64,000 bases of DNA from Prostheceraeus crozeri (lineage: Eukaryota; Platyhelminthes; Polycladida; Euryleptidae), in assembly GCA_907163375.1 (NCBI GenBank), contig CAJQUW010000906.1:310001-374000 (forward strand), written 5' to 3'. Positions 55,195 through 64,000 of this stretch are shown here, in pieces. Made by a program: the position numbers and the translations under genes. The notes under the pieces were generated by a model. The model saw only the letters and a list, made by a program, of their open reading frames with translations, did not search any database and was not told the DNA's origin. Numbering within the stretch: position 1 is the stretch's first letter; each line of letters opens with the position of its first letter.

Positions 55195-55560
55195 GGGTCG
55201 TAAGGGACCATGTTTGCGATCTATAGGTTAGTACAGGGAGAATGCACATTTCAAAAAGCCTTTTCTTCGCAGTCATTCGAATATCTTTGGCGACAAGGTA
55301 ATTTCGGAGCTTCCAAAAGGCTTTCCATGCGTTCTGGACACTCTTAGCAACTTCTTTCTCCTGCCTCTCATGGAATGAGATTGTACAAGATAGATCAAAT
55401 CGTCAACGTATTGTACATCCTTTCCATCGATGTACTCTGGTTGTTCTGATCCGTTGCTTTGGTCTTGTACACGTTCATCTTCAGTCCAGCTTCCTTTCCC
55501 TGGTCATTCAGCTCGATTATTGTCCTTTGAATTTCCTCTGACTCTTCATTCAGTAGGCAT
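55195..55560 (-). pseudogene. RTE-like LINE reverse-transcriptase fragment
   Basis: On the minus strand several frames together read like the end of a non-LTR reverse transcriptase: QGKEAGLKMNVYKTKA, then IDGKDVQYVDDLIYL, then KSVQNAWKAFWKLRNYL and KKRLFEMCILPVLTY. This matches the order GLKxNxxKTK, YVDDxxYLG, aW.aFw.Lr, ilPvLtYgsqTW of RTE/jockey-type elements. At least two frameshifts and several stops. A dead 5'- and 3'-truncated copy. Confidence 0.7.
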
Positions 55561-56330
55561 TGGCTATTACAACCACTTAGAGGTAAGAATTAGAACACAC
55601 CGGCTATTATTGACACAGGTACTATCACAATGATTTACGTTCTCGAGTTGTTGATTTGTCAATCAGAATACATGCAATTCCTATCCAAAGAGCTAACTGC
55701 ACGTAATACACTTTTTCAAATGAAATTCTATTCAGAAATAATCAAATTATCTGTATGTTTTCTCGAGAACAAATCACGGCCGTTGCTGTCTTAAGTGAAG
55801 CACAGATGTTCAGAAAGATCCTCTCCGAAGAAACATCTTCTCAATTATAACTTGCCTAATACTAATGTCTTCAAAAGTACGGAAACATTTGATTTAAGCT
55901 GATACCAGATAGTCAAAAAACTTAACTACTGTTTTAAAGAAGTTCCTCCAAAAAAGTTTACTGCACATAGTTATTTAGTTGTATGTGCATTGAATGATTT
56001 GCGCATAAGAAAACAACAACTCGGCATGGAAATCAATTTTGATAGCACTTGTGGTAACAATAGCCATTTTCATCTAATTAATCTACAGTACATACAAGCT
56101 TTTAAATAAGTTGAATTCTAGCCAATGAGTTAGTTTCTCTGATCCTGGTCATTGATGACTCAATTCTTCAAAAGGTTTTTTGGCTTTAGAATAAATTGCT
56201 GGTTAAATGCATGTACTAATACAAGATTTAACCTAGAGTGAACAGGTCCATACAACCGTTTAGGAAAAATGATATTATATTGCCTAAATTTGCGTTTGCT
56301 GAAGATAGTCGGAGCAAGCATCAATTCTAA
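55561..56330. other. Unassigned stretch
   Basis: I see no gene or repeat in this AT-rich DNA just left of the mariner element. Confidence 0.35.
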
Positions 56331-57622
56331 TATACAGGGTGGCGCACGTAAACCGCCGGATTTTAAACTTTTATTACTCCTCAAATATTCATCCAATCGT
56401 CATGAAATTTCGACTCAAACTAGTTTGGAGTATAGGATTTATGATGATTATGCCTGTTGTACTGAGAATTGTTAGAAAATTCTGATTCTATTGACCGAAT
56501 GACATGTACTCATTTTGTTGACATCGAAAATCTAGATCAAGTTAATTAACTTAACATGAATCGTATTCTGCACAACGAATTGTGCGCCGTCTTGAAGTGA
56601 ATATTGTTCACTTACTTCCATGTCATGTAAAATTCCATTCGACAATTAAATCACTATCTGAAAAGAATCGAACATAGAAGAATGGATGATTATTCGGTTG
56701 CAGAACGAGCAAAATGCGCGGCTTGGTACGAATGGCTCAAGAGTCCAGTGGAGGTACGAAGGGTTTATCATTCAGGTCAAGAACGCGAGAGCACCGGATG
56801 CCCGTTCTATAAAGCGGTGGCACACAAACCTGTTGACCAGTGGTAGTGTGGTGACTGTCAAGCGGGACCGGTCATCTTCTGAACGAACGGAGCAGAATGT
56901 GGAACGAGTTGTGCAGCACTTCGAGGAGGACCCAAACACATCTACCCGTCGTGCATCTAATGCTCTTCAAGTGAGTCGCCGCACTATCCAGCGCATCCTC
57001 CATGACTATGGATGGCATCGGTACAAGGTCCAGGTGGTGCAGCGATTACACGAAGAAGATCTGGAAAACCGAATGGAGTTCGCAGAACAGGAGCTACAGC
57101 GCATCCAAGCCAACCCGAGCCAGTTAGTGGAACTAACCTGGTCCGATGAAGCTCACTTCCATCTGGATGGTGGTGTGAATCGCCACAATTGTCGTTATTG
57201 GGCCAACCAGAACCCTTACTGGATCAAGCAAGAATCTATGCACTCGCCACGCACCACCGTCTAGGCGGTAATCAGCCAATCAGGTATCTACGGACCGTTC
57301 TTCTTTGACACCTCCGTCAACAAGGATCGGTATCTCAAGATGCTACAGGAGGAATTTTGGCCAGCGGTGCAGTTGGACAGAAGAGGCAGGAGCATCATAT
57401 TCATGCAGGATGGTGCACCTCCACACTGGGGACTTCCTGTGCGTGAGTGGTTGAACAAGAAGATGCCTAGCAGATGGATGGGACGTGGATCTCCTAACAT
57501 GCCCTGGCCACCGCGTTCACCTGACCTGACGCCTTGCGATTTCTTCTTGTGGGGTTTTGTCAAGTCCAAGGTTTACCATACACGGCCAACATCCATGCCA
57601 GACCTGAAGGACCGCACCATAC

Positions 57623-57846
57623 TGTTATAACTTGTAGCTACGGATCCGCTAAGAGAGAGAAAGAGAGAACCTCACTCGGTGCGTGTCGAAGCGCAGTGTG
57701 TTTTTTATTGAAGCGTGCATGAGTTATATCACCTCAACAATAACAACATAACATAGACTACTTCTATGGTCAGAGAGTAGCTGTAAATGAACGTAAAGGT
57801 AATGAATGTATACAGAAGACTAATTCAGTCACATTAAGACACAACA
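57623..57846 (-). repeat. 3' LTR of the gypsy element
   Basis: A 224-bp direct copy of 62052-62275. It begins TGTTGTGTC and ends TATAACA in element orientation. The purine tract AAAGGGAGA lies directly upstream (plus 57847-57855). Confidence 0.95.
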
Positions 57847-57854
57847 TCTCCCTT

Positions 57855-60800
57855 TCACAGTTCATTGATCAAGCGCTTCGGTGGCTGAACGTTGTTTCGA
57901 AGTTTTGCTCGATAATTCTCTCTTGTTGGTTCTCTTGCAATTTGCGGTGTTGGTTGAACATCGTCTTGTGTTATTGGAGTCACTGATGCATAACGACGTC
58001 GAAGGTATCGACGATTCCTTCTCAGCACTCTTCCACTCTTCATCCTCACTAAGTAGTCGCGATTTTTCATTTTCTCCACAACTATGCCAGCTCTGTTCCA
58101 CTTTCTTATGTCTGGATCTTGAACTAAGATTTGTTCACCGTAATTCAGTTTTCTCAGTGGGTGCGCTGACCGGTTGTATGTTCTTTCCACCTTCTCGTGA
58201 GCTTTGAGTACAATCTTCTCCATTTCATCTGCCTTCCTTTGCCATTCCGGAAGAAAGTTGCGCCGATGAGCTGGCAGTGTATCGCGAATAGGCTGTCCAT
58301 ATACCATTACAGATGGTATGCGTTGGTCATATAGAGGAGTGTTCTTATACAATAGAAGGGCTTCTGTCAGCTTGTCCAAATCTATTCCTCCACCGGGCTT
58401 CGTTGATCCTTTCAGAATTTTCTTGACAGTTTTCACTGCTGCCTCAGCCTTGCCATTACTTTGAGGATAGGACGGCGAAGAGGTTGTATGGCTGATTCCC
58501 CAACGTTGTAGAAAGTTGACAAATGAGTGAGCTGTGAATTGTGGACCACCGTCAGACCATATCCTCTCCGGTACCGATGTTTGACAAAATAGGCTCCTGC
58601 ATTGGTTGATAAGGTCACTAGCTGCAGCATGCTTGCCTAACCGGCCCACCACTGGCCATCCGGAGTAATTGTCAACGATTACAAGCCATTTTTCTCCATG
58701 ATAGTCTGCTAGGTCCATGCTGACTTCCTGAAATGCTCGGGATGGCATTTCGTGCTGTATAAGTGGTTCTCTTGGAAGGCTTGGCAAGTTTTCTTGACAT
58801 GTATTACATGTTCTTGCGATATTTTCAATTTCTTTGTCGATATTGGGCCACCAAATCACTTGGCGAGCTCTTTGTTTCATTTTCGTTGAACCCATGTGAG
58901 TATTCAAAAGTGTAGAGAGCATGTGATGACGGAGTGACCTTGGGATGACTGTTCTTCTTCCACAGACGACGAAGTTGTCATCCACTGCCAGGTGCTCTCT
59001 CATGCCCCAATATGGACGAATGTCAACGGGCACTTCTGATTTCGAATTAGGAAATCCTTTCAGGATCATGGATTTGAGCCTCTGATATTCTTCGTCATCA
59101 TTCGCAGCTTGTTGCACTTCAAGCAATCTGGCATCTATCGACGTTGTTTCCATAGCATGAATCGATGCGAGTCGATGGGCATCTTCCACGATGGCATCAT
59201 CATTTGTTAGTGTATCAGTGTCAGCAAGAGGAGCTCGGGACAAAGCATCGGCGTCGACATTCTGTTTCCCACTAATCCATTGCGCGGAGTAGTTATATCG
59301 ATTCAAATCACATCGCATTCTCTGTAGACGTGGATTTTCTATCTGATCAGATGAATATGAGTTGAGAATAGGAATTAGTGGTTTGTGATCAGTTACAATG
59401 TCGATATGTTCAAGTCCTTCTAGAAACATGCGGCGTTTGCGAAAAACCCATGTGATTGCTAGCAGCTCAAGCTCAATCATTGCGTACCTGCTTTCGGTGT
59501 CGGTTAATGATCGTGAGCCTGCCTGTATGATCCTCCATGTATTGTCATTTTGCTTTTGTCGAAGAACAAAACCAAGTCCATTAAGACGAGACGCGTCGGC
59601 ATGGAGACGAGTTTGCTTTTTGAAGTCGTAGTATGCAACGATTGTCGGAGCTGTCGACAATGTGTGGCATATGTGATCAAATGCAGTCTGGTGAGTTGAG
59701 TCCCACAAAAATGATGCATTCTTCTTCAATAATGGTTGTAGAGGCTTACACATTTCGGTCACTTTGTCGGTGAAGTTACCGATCTGGTTGATCGGGCCGA
59801 AGAACGATCTCACGTCTGTCTGGTTCCGAGGTGTCGGTAAATTGCTTATACATGTAGCAGTCAGCAGAGACGGGTCAATTGAATATCCGTCTGGTGTGAT
59901 CTTGAGACCGGCGAATACAACTTCACGGGCAGCGAATGTGAATTTGTTGGGATTCAGTGCAATTCGGCGCTGTTGACATCTCTGTAGGAACGCGTCGACG
60001 TCGCTGACATGTTGTTCGAAGGTTGGGCTGGCTATAAGACAATCATCGACCACATGGTATGTTCTAGGAAGTCCATCTAGAAGCTCATCCATTCTGCGAT
60101 TGAAATGCTCTGATATTGAGGATATACCGAACGGAGCATTGCGGAAGCGGTATCTGCCAAACGGAGTTATAAACTTGGTTAAATGGCGACTCGCTTCATC
60201 TAGTGGAATTTGGTGATAACCTTTCAAAGCGTCTACAACTGTAAAAAATTTGCACTGAGATAAGTCGATGCTTGAGATCAATTCGAATGCTGTCGGACTG
60301 ACGTATCGTTCGCGCATGATGTATTTGTTGAGCATGCGAAAGTCAATGCATAGTCGAATGTCGGAGGAGTTTTTCTTCGGAGCGACAACAATCGGAGCAC
60401 ACCAGCTCGTAGGTTCAGTCACTTTTTCAATTACCAGCTGTTTCTCGAGGTCATCCAGTTCAGCTTTCAGCTGAGGTTGGATCGGCAATGCTATTCGTCG
60501 AGGAGCTGTCACGCTTACTGGCTGGGCATCTGATCTCAATTTTATGTGAAACTTTGGTCCCTGCATTGTGCGTATAGATCTGTCGAACACAGTAGGGAAA
60601 ACAGCTATCCATTCATCACTGCTTGAGGGCGTGCAGTCTGCGCTTGTGGTTGTCATACTTGGGAAGACGCTTGGCGGCTGGGTATGACGAGTATCACACT
60701 GAGTCACTGCAGTCAGATGTGTGACGTCTTGTTCTGGCGTGAACTTTGTCGGCTCGGAGTGCGCTGCGGCACGTGACTGCGCAATGCCTGCAATGGCTGC

Positions 60801-61520
60801 CTCCGGTTGATCTGTGCGTGGCGGCGTGCACATATGAGGAGAAGGAAAATCACAATGAATGATACTAAGAGCTTTACATGTAGACCACTTCAAGATCATG
60901 GGTGTACCATGTCGCTCTTTGAGTACATGTATAGTCGTAGAAACTGTATTGTTTTGCAGAGTTATGTCCGCTTGAAACATGCCGTTGCTGCTGAATGATG
61001 TTCCGTTGCCTGCATTCGTGTGAGTCGCAGTGGCGATGAGGTTTTTAGGAGATAGTCCGAGCTTGCGTAAAACATCCGGTCCAACTGCATCGATATTAGC
61101 ACCCGTGTCCGGCATCGCACGGACAGGCACGCCATTGACCTTGACCATGATCGTTGGCGGTGTCTCATCGACAGATGGGAGAGTTATGGCACTAATAATC
61201 GAAGAGATCACTGGCTTCTTACTGTTCTTGGGCTGTTGCTTAGTCGATGACATCCATGCATGAGCGAAATGTCCAATTTTGGAGCACGACATGCACTTCT
61301 TGTCTTTAGCTGGGCACTTGGTTCGATCAGTGCCATGCGAAGAATATCCACACCACTTACACAACGGTGATTGAGGCTTGTTCGTCGTCGGACGAGGCTG
61401 ATCACGCTTTTGTTGCGACTTGTATGTTGAGCGACGCTTAGAAAATGTTGCGTTCACAGCTGATGAATGGTGTAGACTGTTCATCACGTTTTGAGGATTC
61501 TTCTGCTTCACAGATGTCAC
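57855..61520 (-). CDS. pol: Gypsy Pol polyprotein (PR-RT-RNaseH-INT)
   Basis: This 1,221-codon frame is uninterrupted. Order: two zinc knuckles (residues 54-69 and 76-89), protease with DTGA (138-141), reverse transcriptase with motif A VVDALKGYHQ (D430) and YHVVDDCL (D492/D493), RNase H (HADAS near 640, E685-region, DHKPL 711), and integrase with an HHCC zinc domain (about 866-909) and a catalytic DDE triad D936, D990, E1026 (exact D,D-35-E spacing). There is no chromodomain. The second knuckle has Trp89 where the final Cys of CX2CX4HX4C is expected. It overlaps gag by 83 bp in another frame. The stop codon lies at the edge of the purine tract. The domain order (INT last) defines Ty3/gypsy; the short LTRs suggest a Mag-like lineage (inference). 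Confidence 0.95.
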   Translation of the reverse strand: MTSVKQKNPQNVMNSLHHSSAVNATFSKRRSTYKSQQKRDQPRPTTNKPQSPLCKWCGYSSHGTDRTKCPAKDKKCMSCSKIGHFAHAWMSSTKQQPKNSKKPVISSIISAITLPSVDETPPTIMVKVNGVPVRAMPDTGANIDAVGPDVLRKLGLSPKNLIATATHTNAGNGTSFSSNGMFQADITLQNNTVSTTIHVLKERHGTPMILKWSTCKALSIIHCDFPSPHMCTPPRTDQPEAAIAGIAQSRAAAHSEPTKFTPEQDVTHLTAVTQCDTRHTQPPSVFPSMTTTSADCTPSSSDEWIAVFPTVFDRSIRTMQGPKFHIKLRSDAQPVSVTAPRRIALPIQPQLKAELDDLEKQLVIEKVTEPTSWCAPIVVAPKKNSSDIRLCIDFRMLNKYIMRERYVSPTAFELISSIDLSQCKFFTVVDALKGYHQIPLDEASRHLTKFITPFGRYRFRNAPFGISSISEHFNRRMDELLDGLPRTYHVVDDCLIASPTFEQHVSDVDAFLQRCQQRRIALNPNKFTFAAREVVFAGLKITPDGYSIDPSLLTATCISNLPTPRNQTDVRSFFGPINQIGNFTDKVTEMCKPLQPLLKKNASFLWDSTHQTAFDHICHTLSTAPTIVAYYDFKKQTRLHADASRLNGLGFVLRQKQNDNTWRIIQAGSRSLTDTESRYAMIELELLAITWVFRKRRMFLEGLEHIDIVTDHKPLIPILNSYSSDQIENPRLQRMRCDLNRYNYSAQWISGKQNVDADALSRAPLADTDTLTNDDAIVEDAHRLASIHAMETTSIDARLLEVQQAANDDEEYQRLKSMILKGFPNSKSEVPVDIRPYWGMREHLAVDDNFVVCGRRTVIPRSLRHHMLSTLLNTHMGSTKMKQRARQVIWWPNIDKEIENIARTCNTCQENLPSLPREPLIQHEMPSRAFQEVSMDLADYHGEKWLVIVDNYSGWPVVGRLGKHAAASDLINQCRSLFCQTSVPERIWSDGGPQFTAHSFVNFLQRWGISHTTSSPSYPQSNGKAEAAVKTVKKILKGSTKPGGGIDLDKLTEALLLYKNTPLYDQRIPSVMVYGQPIRDTLPAHRRNFLPEWQRKADEMEKIVLKAHEKVERTYNRSAHPLRKLNYGEQILVQDPDIRKWNRAGIVVEKMKNRDYLVRMKSGRVLRRNRRYLRRRYASVTPITQDDVQPTPQIAREPTRENYRAKLRNNVQPPKRLINEL

Positions 61521-62052
61521 GGGCTTGTGGCAATGTCAGAGAAGATCCCACAGCAATAAGCTTTTGGACCACATCCGGATCCGCTGCTCCAAGCACAATT
61601 TGATTTCGGATCTGCATATCTTCGCATCTAGTGCAGCATTTATCGAAGTTACACTTTCGAGCTAAGTCCATCAGATCGACAAGCCAGTCGTTAAAAGGTT
61701 CATTAGTCCTTTGACCTCGCTGAAAAAATTTTCTGATCCATACCACTTCGTTGATGTTGCCTTTGATGTACCGCTCCAATGCGATAATAACTTTATCCAC
61801 ATCATCTTGATGAGGAGTGGGCAACGATAGGTTGCGAATGACCCGTAGCGTCGAATATGAGAAGCATTGACGAAGTGCATCGATTCGGACGACGGCACGC
61901 TGAGTGGCATCGGGTAGTTGCGAAATTCCTGATAGTCTTTCGAAGGCATACCATTTCAGTTTCCAGTCGTCGAATATATCACGATCACTGTCAATATCAA
62001 ATGCTGGTCCGTCTTTGCGTAGTTGAAAGTTTGTACCTGCTGCTGACGCCAT
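61438..62052 (-). CDS. gag: Gypsy Gag (capsid part)
   Basis: This 204-residue frame begins at the LTR/primer-site junction: the A of its ATG is the last base of the 5' LTR. It has a typical helical gypsy capsid pattern (FDDWKLKWYAFERLSG, FFQRGQRTNEPFNDWLVDLMDLARKCNF, QIVLGAADPDVVQKLI). The zinc knuckles are encoded in the pol frame instead, so Gag-Pol would require a shift to the +1 frame (or -2) within the 61438-61520 overlap. The frame is intact. Confidence 0.9.
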   Translation of the reverse strand: MASAAGTNFQLRKDGPAFDIDSDRDIFDDWKLKWYAFERLSGISQLPDATQRAVVRIDALRQCFSYSTLRVIRNLSLPTPHQDDVDKVIIALERYIKGNINEVVWIRKFFQRGQRTNEPFNDWLVDLMDLARKCNFDKCCTRCEDMQIRNQIVLGAADPDVVQKLIAVGSSLTLPQARDICEAEESSKRDEQSTPFISCERNIF

Positions 62053-62275
62053 GTTATAACTTGTAGCTACGGATCCGCTAAGAGAGAGAAAGAGAGAACC
62101 TCACTCGGTGCGTGTCGAAGCGCAGTGTGTTTTTTATTGAAGCGTGCATGAGTTATATCACCTCAACAATAACAACATAACATAGACTACTTCTATGGTC
62201 AGAGAGTAGCTGTAAATGAACGTAAAGGTAGTGAATGTATACAGAAGACTAATTCAGTCACATTAAGACACAACA
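62052..62275 (-). repeat. 5' LTR of the gypsy element
   Basis: A 224-bp copy, nearly identical to 57623-57846. The primer-binding site TGGCGTCAGCAGCAGG follows directly on the minus strand (plus 62051 downward) and is part of the gag reading frame. Confidence 0.95.
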
Positions 62276-62731
62276 CATACAAACATTTCAAGAAGTGACA
62301 ACTGAGATGTGTCGAGAAACTGCTCTGGCCTACCAAAAGCGACTCGAATCCGTCCTCGAGAATGGAGGAGGACACGTTGAAGTTCGATGACTACTAACAC
62401 TTTTTTCTTATGTTTTTCATTTAGTAAATGTTTTCGATGACATTTACCTTAATTCGTTTTGGTCATTATTGATAAAGACATGGGGGAAATAAAGGGAAAA
62501 GTTTATCATTAAATTTTACATGTCAAGATACATTGTTGGTATGTCAATTTTACTACATGTCATTCGGTCAATAGAATCAGAATTTTCTGACAATTCTCAG
62601 TACAACAGGTATAATCATCATAAATCCTATACTCCAAACTAGTTTGAGTCGAAATTTCATGACGATTGGATGAATATTTGAGGAGTAATAAAAGTTTAAA
62701 ATCTGGCGGTTTACGTGCGCCACCCTGTATA

Positions 62732-64000
62732 TTTATTCATGTAAGCGTGTTTCACATATAAATAAAATTCAAAATGAAGTTCTTCAGGAATGGGCTCACA
62801 GATCATCAAGGTACATTTTTCATTCAAGTATACATTCCTCTACCTATGTTTTTGCATTGATATATGAATGATATATAATGATTTTTGCATTTAACTGAAT
62901 GTATCTATGTATCGAATTTGAATGATGTTGTTAGGTAGGCTAAGCTAGTCTGCACGAAATCAAAATTATTGGACATTGCGTAAGCTTTATATTTTTAATT
63001 GTGTCAGCAGACATTACTTATTAGTAAAACATTAATGTAATCAGAAATTAAATTGATGCTCATTTGTTGCGTTTTTATCTCTTTAGGCGGTCAGTTCATT
63101 TGTATCAGAGATGAAAAACTCCACTCCGGTGCTATAGGAGTTCGGATACAATCACTGACTTTGAAGCGTCTTCTGTCGGGTAGCGAAGCGTGGACTTTGT
63201 CCTGCCATGTGGCAATCCTTAATTGCATAGCTATCTATGTAAACATCCGTAAGTGGTAGCCAACATTATGATAAATCGTAAACAGTGGCGTCGCGTGCTC
63301 CCAGACCATAGGCCCTCGCTCCAAAGTGGATTCCAATATTTCTGTAGCAGACAGCATGAACTGCATAAAATAATTAATTTGAGACTATCTTGATTTCAGT
63401 GAATTTTCAAACACTTGTACAAGTACATGAACATTCAAATCATGCTGACATCCATGACTACAGAATGGAATGATGTGAGAAATGGACACCGATATTTAGC
63501 CTAAATGAAAGGTACACTGAAGTCCTTAGACTACTCAATGTTGACTATTCTACATGTGAATTATGATTCACTGTGAGTCCTATGTGACAGCCTCTTTTTC
63601 TGAACAGCCTCATAAGCATGCAATCCTAAGCTGACTGTTGGTCAACGTGACTCTTGTCTTCCCAAGATTTTAAACGTCAAATGACAATGAAAATGTGATG
63701 TTGATTTCTCACATGACGCTTGATCGCCTTGGTGAGATTACTATAGAGAAAATTCACTCTCGAGGAAGCTCTCGCCAACGCAAGACTCTGTTGTGTTCAT
63801 CATAGCCTCTCAATCACTTACAGGTTTCAAATTTAGGGCTGCTAAAATGTTTTTGTGCTCCTCCTGTTATTCTATCCCTTGAGAGTGGTTTAGTTTTTAT
63901 TACAATACCATAAACTTCGTGTACGGTGGCTAGACTTTTCTGCATAATCCCTCGGACGACTGGCCGGTGTAGAAAATAACCACTGTTGAAATTGCCACCA
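62732..64000. other. Right flank, one exon-like segment, otherwise unassigned
   Basis: A possible exon at 63087-63248 has a strong acceptor (TTTTATCTCTTTAG) and donor (GTAAGTGG) and is open throughout (54 codons; GGQFICIRDEKLHSGAIGV). It may belong to a host gene running off the window. Nothing else is recognised up to 64000. Confidence 0.3.

Larger units (their letters stand above)
57623..62275 (-). mobile_element. Complete Ty3/gypsy LTR retrotransposon (4,653 bp)
   Basis: Flanked by the 5-bp target duplication CATAC (57618-57622, 62276-62280). It has two 224-bp LTRs with TG/CA ends, a purine-rich tract AAAGGGAGA next to the 3' LTR, a TGGCGTC-starting primer-binding site next to the 5' LTR, and intact gag and pol frames on the minus strand. 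The LTRs differ at one position I noticed (57802 against 62231), so the insertion is young. It sits in the mariner transposase gene. Confidence 0.95.
56682..62388 (+). pseudogene. Mariner-type DDE_3 transposase, multiply broken
   Basis: From ATG 56682 the frame begins MDDYSVAERAKCAAWYEWL, then shifts near 56775 into the frame of the main ORF (NARAPDARSIKRW, TSTRRASNALQVSRRTIQRIL). The latter contains paired helix-turn-helix regions and the first catalytic block (LTWSDEAHFHLDG). A TAG at 57262-57264 interrupts the frame, which continues (SGIYGPFFFDT) to the second block (IIFMQDGAPPHWG) and the third (PPRSPDLTPCDFFLWG). The C-terminal residues resume after the gypsy insertion (from 62276: TFQEVTTEMCRETALAYQKR) and end at TGA about 62388. 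Frameshift, nonsense codon and insertion all disable it. Confidence 0.88.
56333..62729 (+). mobile_element. Mariner-type transposon with 176-bp inverted repeats, split by a gypsy element
   Basis: The inverted repeats 56333-56508 and 62554-62729 begin TACAGGGTGGCGCACGTAAA and differ at only a few positions. They are flanked by TA (56331-56332, 62730-62731). Without the 4.66-kb retrotransposon the element is about 1.74 kb, the usual size for an IS630/Tc1/mariner transposon, and carries one transposase gene reading rightward. Confidence 0.9.

Noticed and set aside
1-64000. CRISPR arrays, bacterial operons, rRNA genes
   Set aside because: No regularly spaced repeats, Shine-Dalgarno-led gene strings or rRNA-like sequence seen.

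Overview
The window is animal (metazoan) nuclear DNA that has been invaded repeatedly by mobile elements. The evidence is AT-rich intergenic sequence, GT-AG introns, and a set of elements typical of marine invertebrates: Maverick/Polinton-adintovirus, Ty3/gypsy, Penelope-like, pogo, mariner, piggyBac, hAT and Harbinger. The exact host cannot be named from sequence alone. There are no bacterial operons, rRNA genes, CRISPR arrays or convincing tRNAs.

Layout. (1) 235-2321: a spliced gene with a Cys/His N-terminus, phase-0 exons (two clearly duplicated) and a coiled-coil tail; it is probably decaying. (2) About 2.4-17.0 kb: a nearly complete Maverick/Polinton-type endogenous virus (adintovirus-like). 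The plus strand carries a protein-primed DNA polymerase B and then a transcription-factor-like pair, of which the second ORF has a convincing TATA-binding-protein fold. The minus strand carries an adenain-type protease, major capsid protein (one in-frame stop), basic core protein, penton-like minor capsid protein, retroviral-type integrase with chromodomain, a conserved unknown, packaging ATPase, three unknown or small proteins, and a UBA-RING (IAP-tail-like) gene broken by a frameshift. (3) 17272-37471: a giant inverted repeat with two 3,293-bp, almost identical arms around a 1.42-kb spacer. The left arm is split by a 12.19-kb TA-flanked element (19274-31463). The uninterrupted right arm preserves the empty site. 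Inside the 12-kb element, a mariner/Tigger-like element (20431-24591) interrupts a tandem array and itself contains a pogo element (21398-24419). (4) 37472-56332: two hAT-type non-autonomous copies with 8-bp target duplications, a Penelope-like GIY-YIG fragment, a broken THAP-domain gene, a Harbinger-type MITE, a piggyBac transposase pseudogene, a 1.18-kb piggyBac deletion derivative and an RTE-like LINE fragment. (5) 56333-62729: a mariner with 176-bp inverted repeats whose transposase gene is split by a young, structurally complete Ty3/gypsy element (57623-62275; LTRs with a single difference noticed in 224 bp). (6) 62730-64000: mostly unassigned, with one exon-like segment.

How the viral genes fit together. 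PolB and the integrase replicate and insert the element. The ATPase, protease, capsid, penton and core proteins form a virion module. The TBP-like ORF (with a possible PC4-like partner), together with TATATAAG boxes paired with TGACGTCA or TGAGTCA sites upstream of several genes, suggests the element brings part of its own transcription-initiation programme. The UBA-RING protein could modulate host ubiquitin or cell-death signalling. The TBP-like gene is the most unusual feature here, and the TATA/bZIP promoters give it a testable context. Terminal inverted repeats for the viral element were not found by eye.
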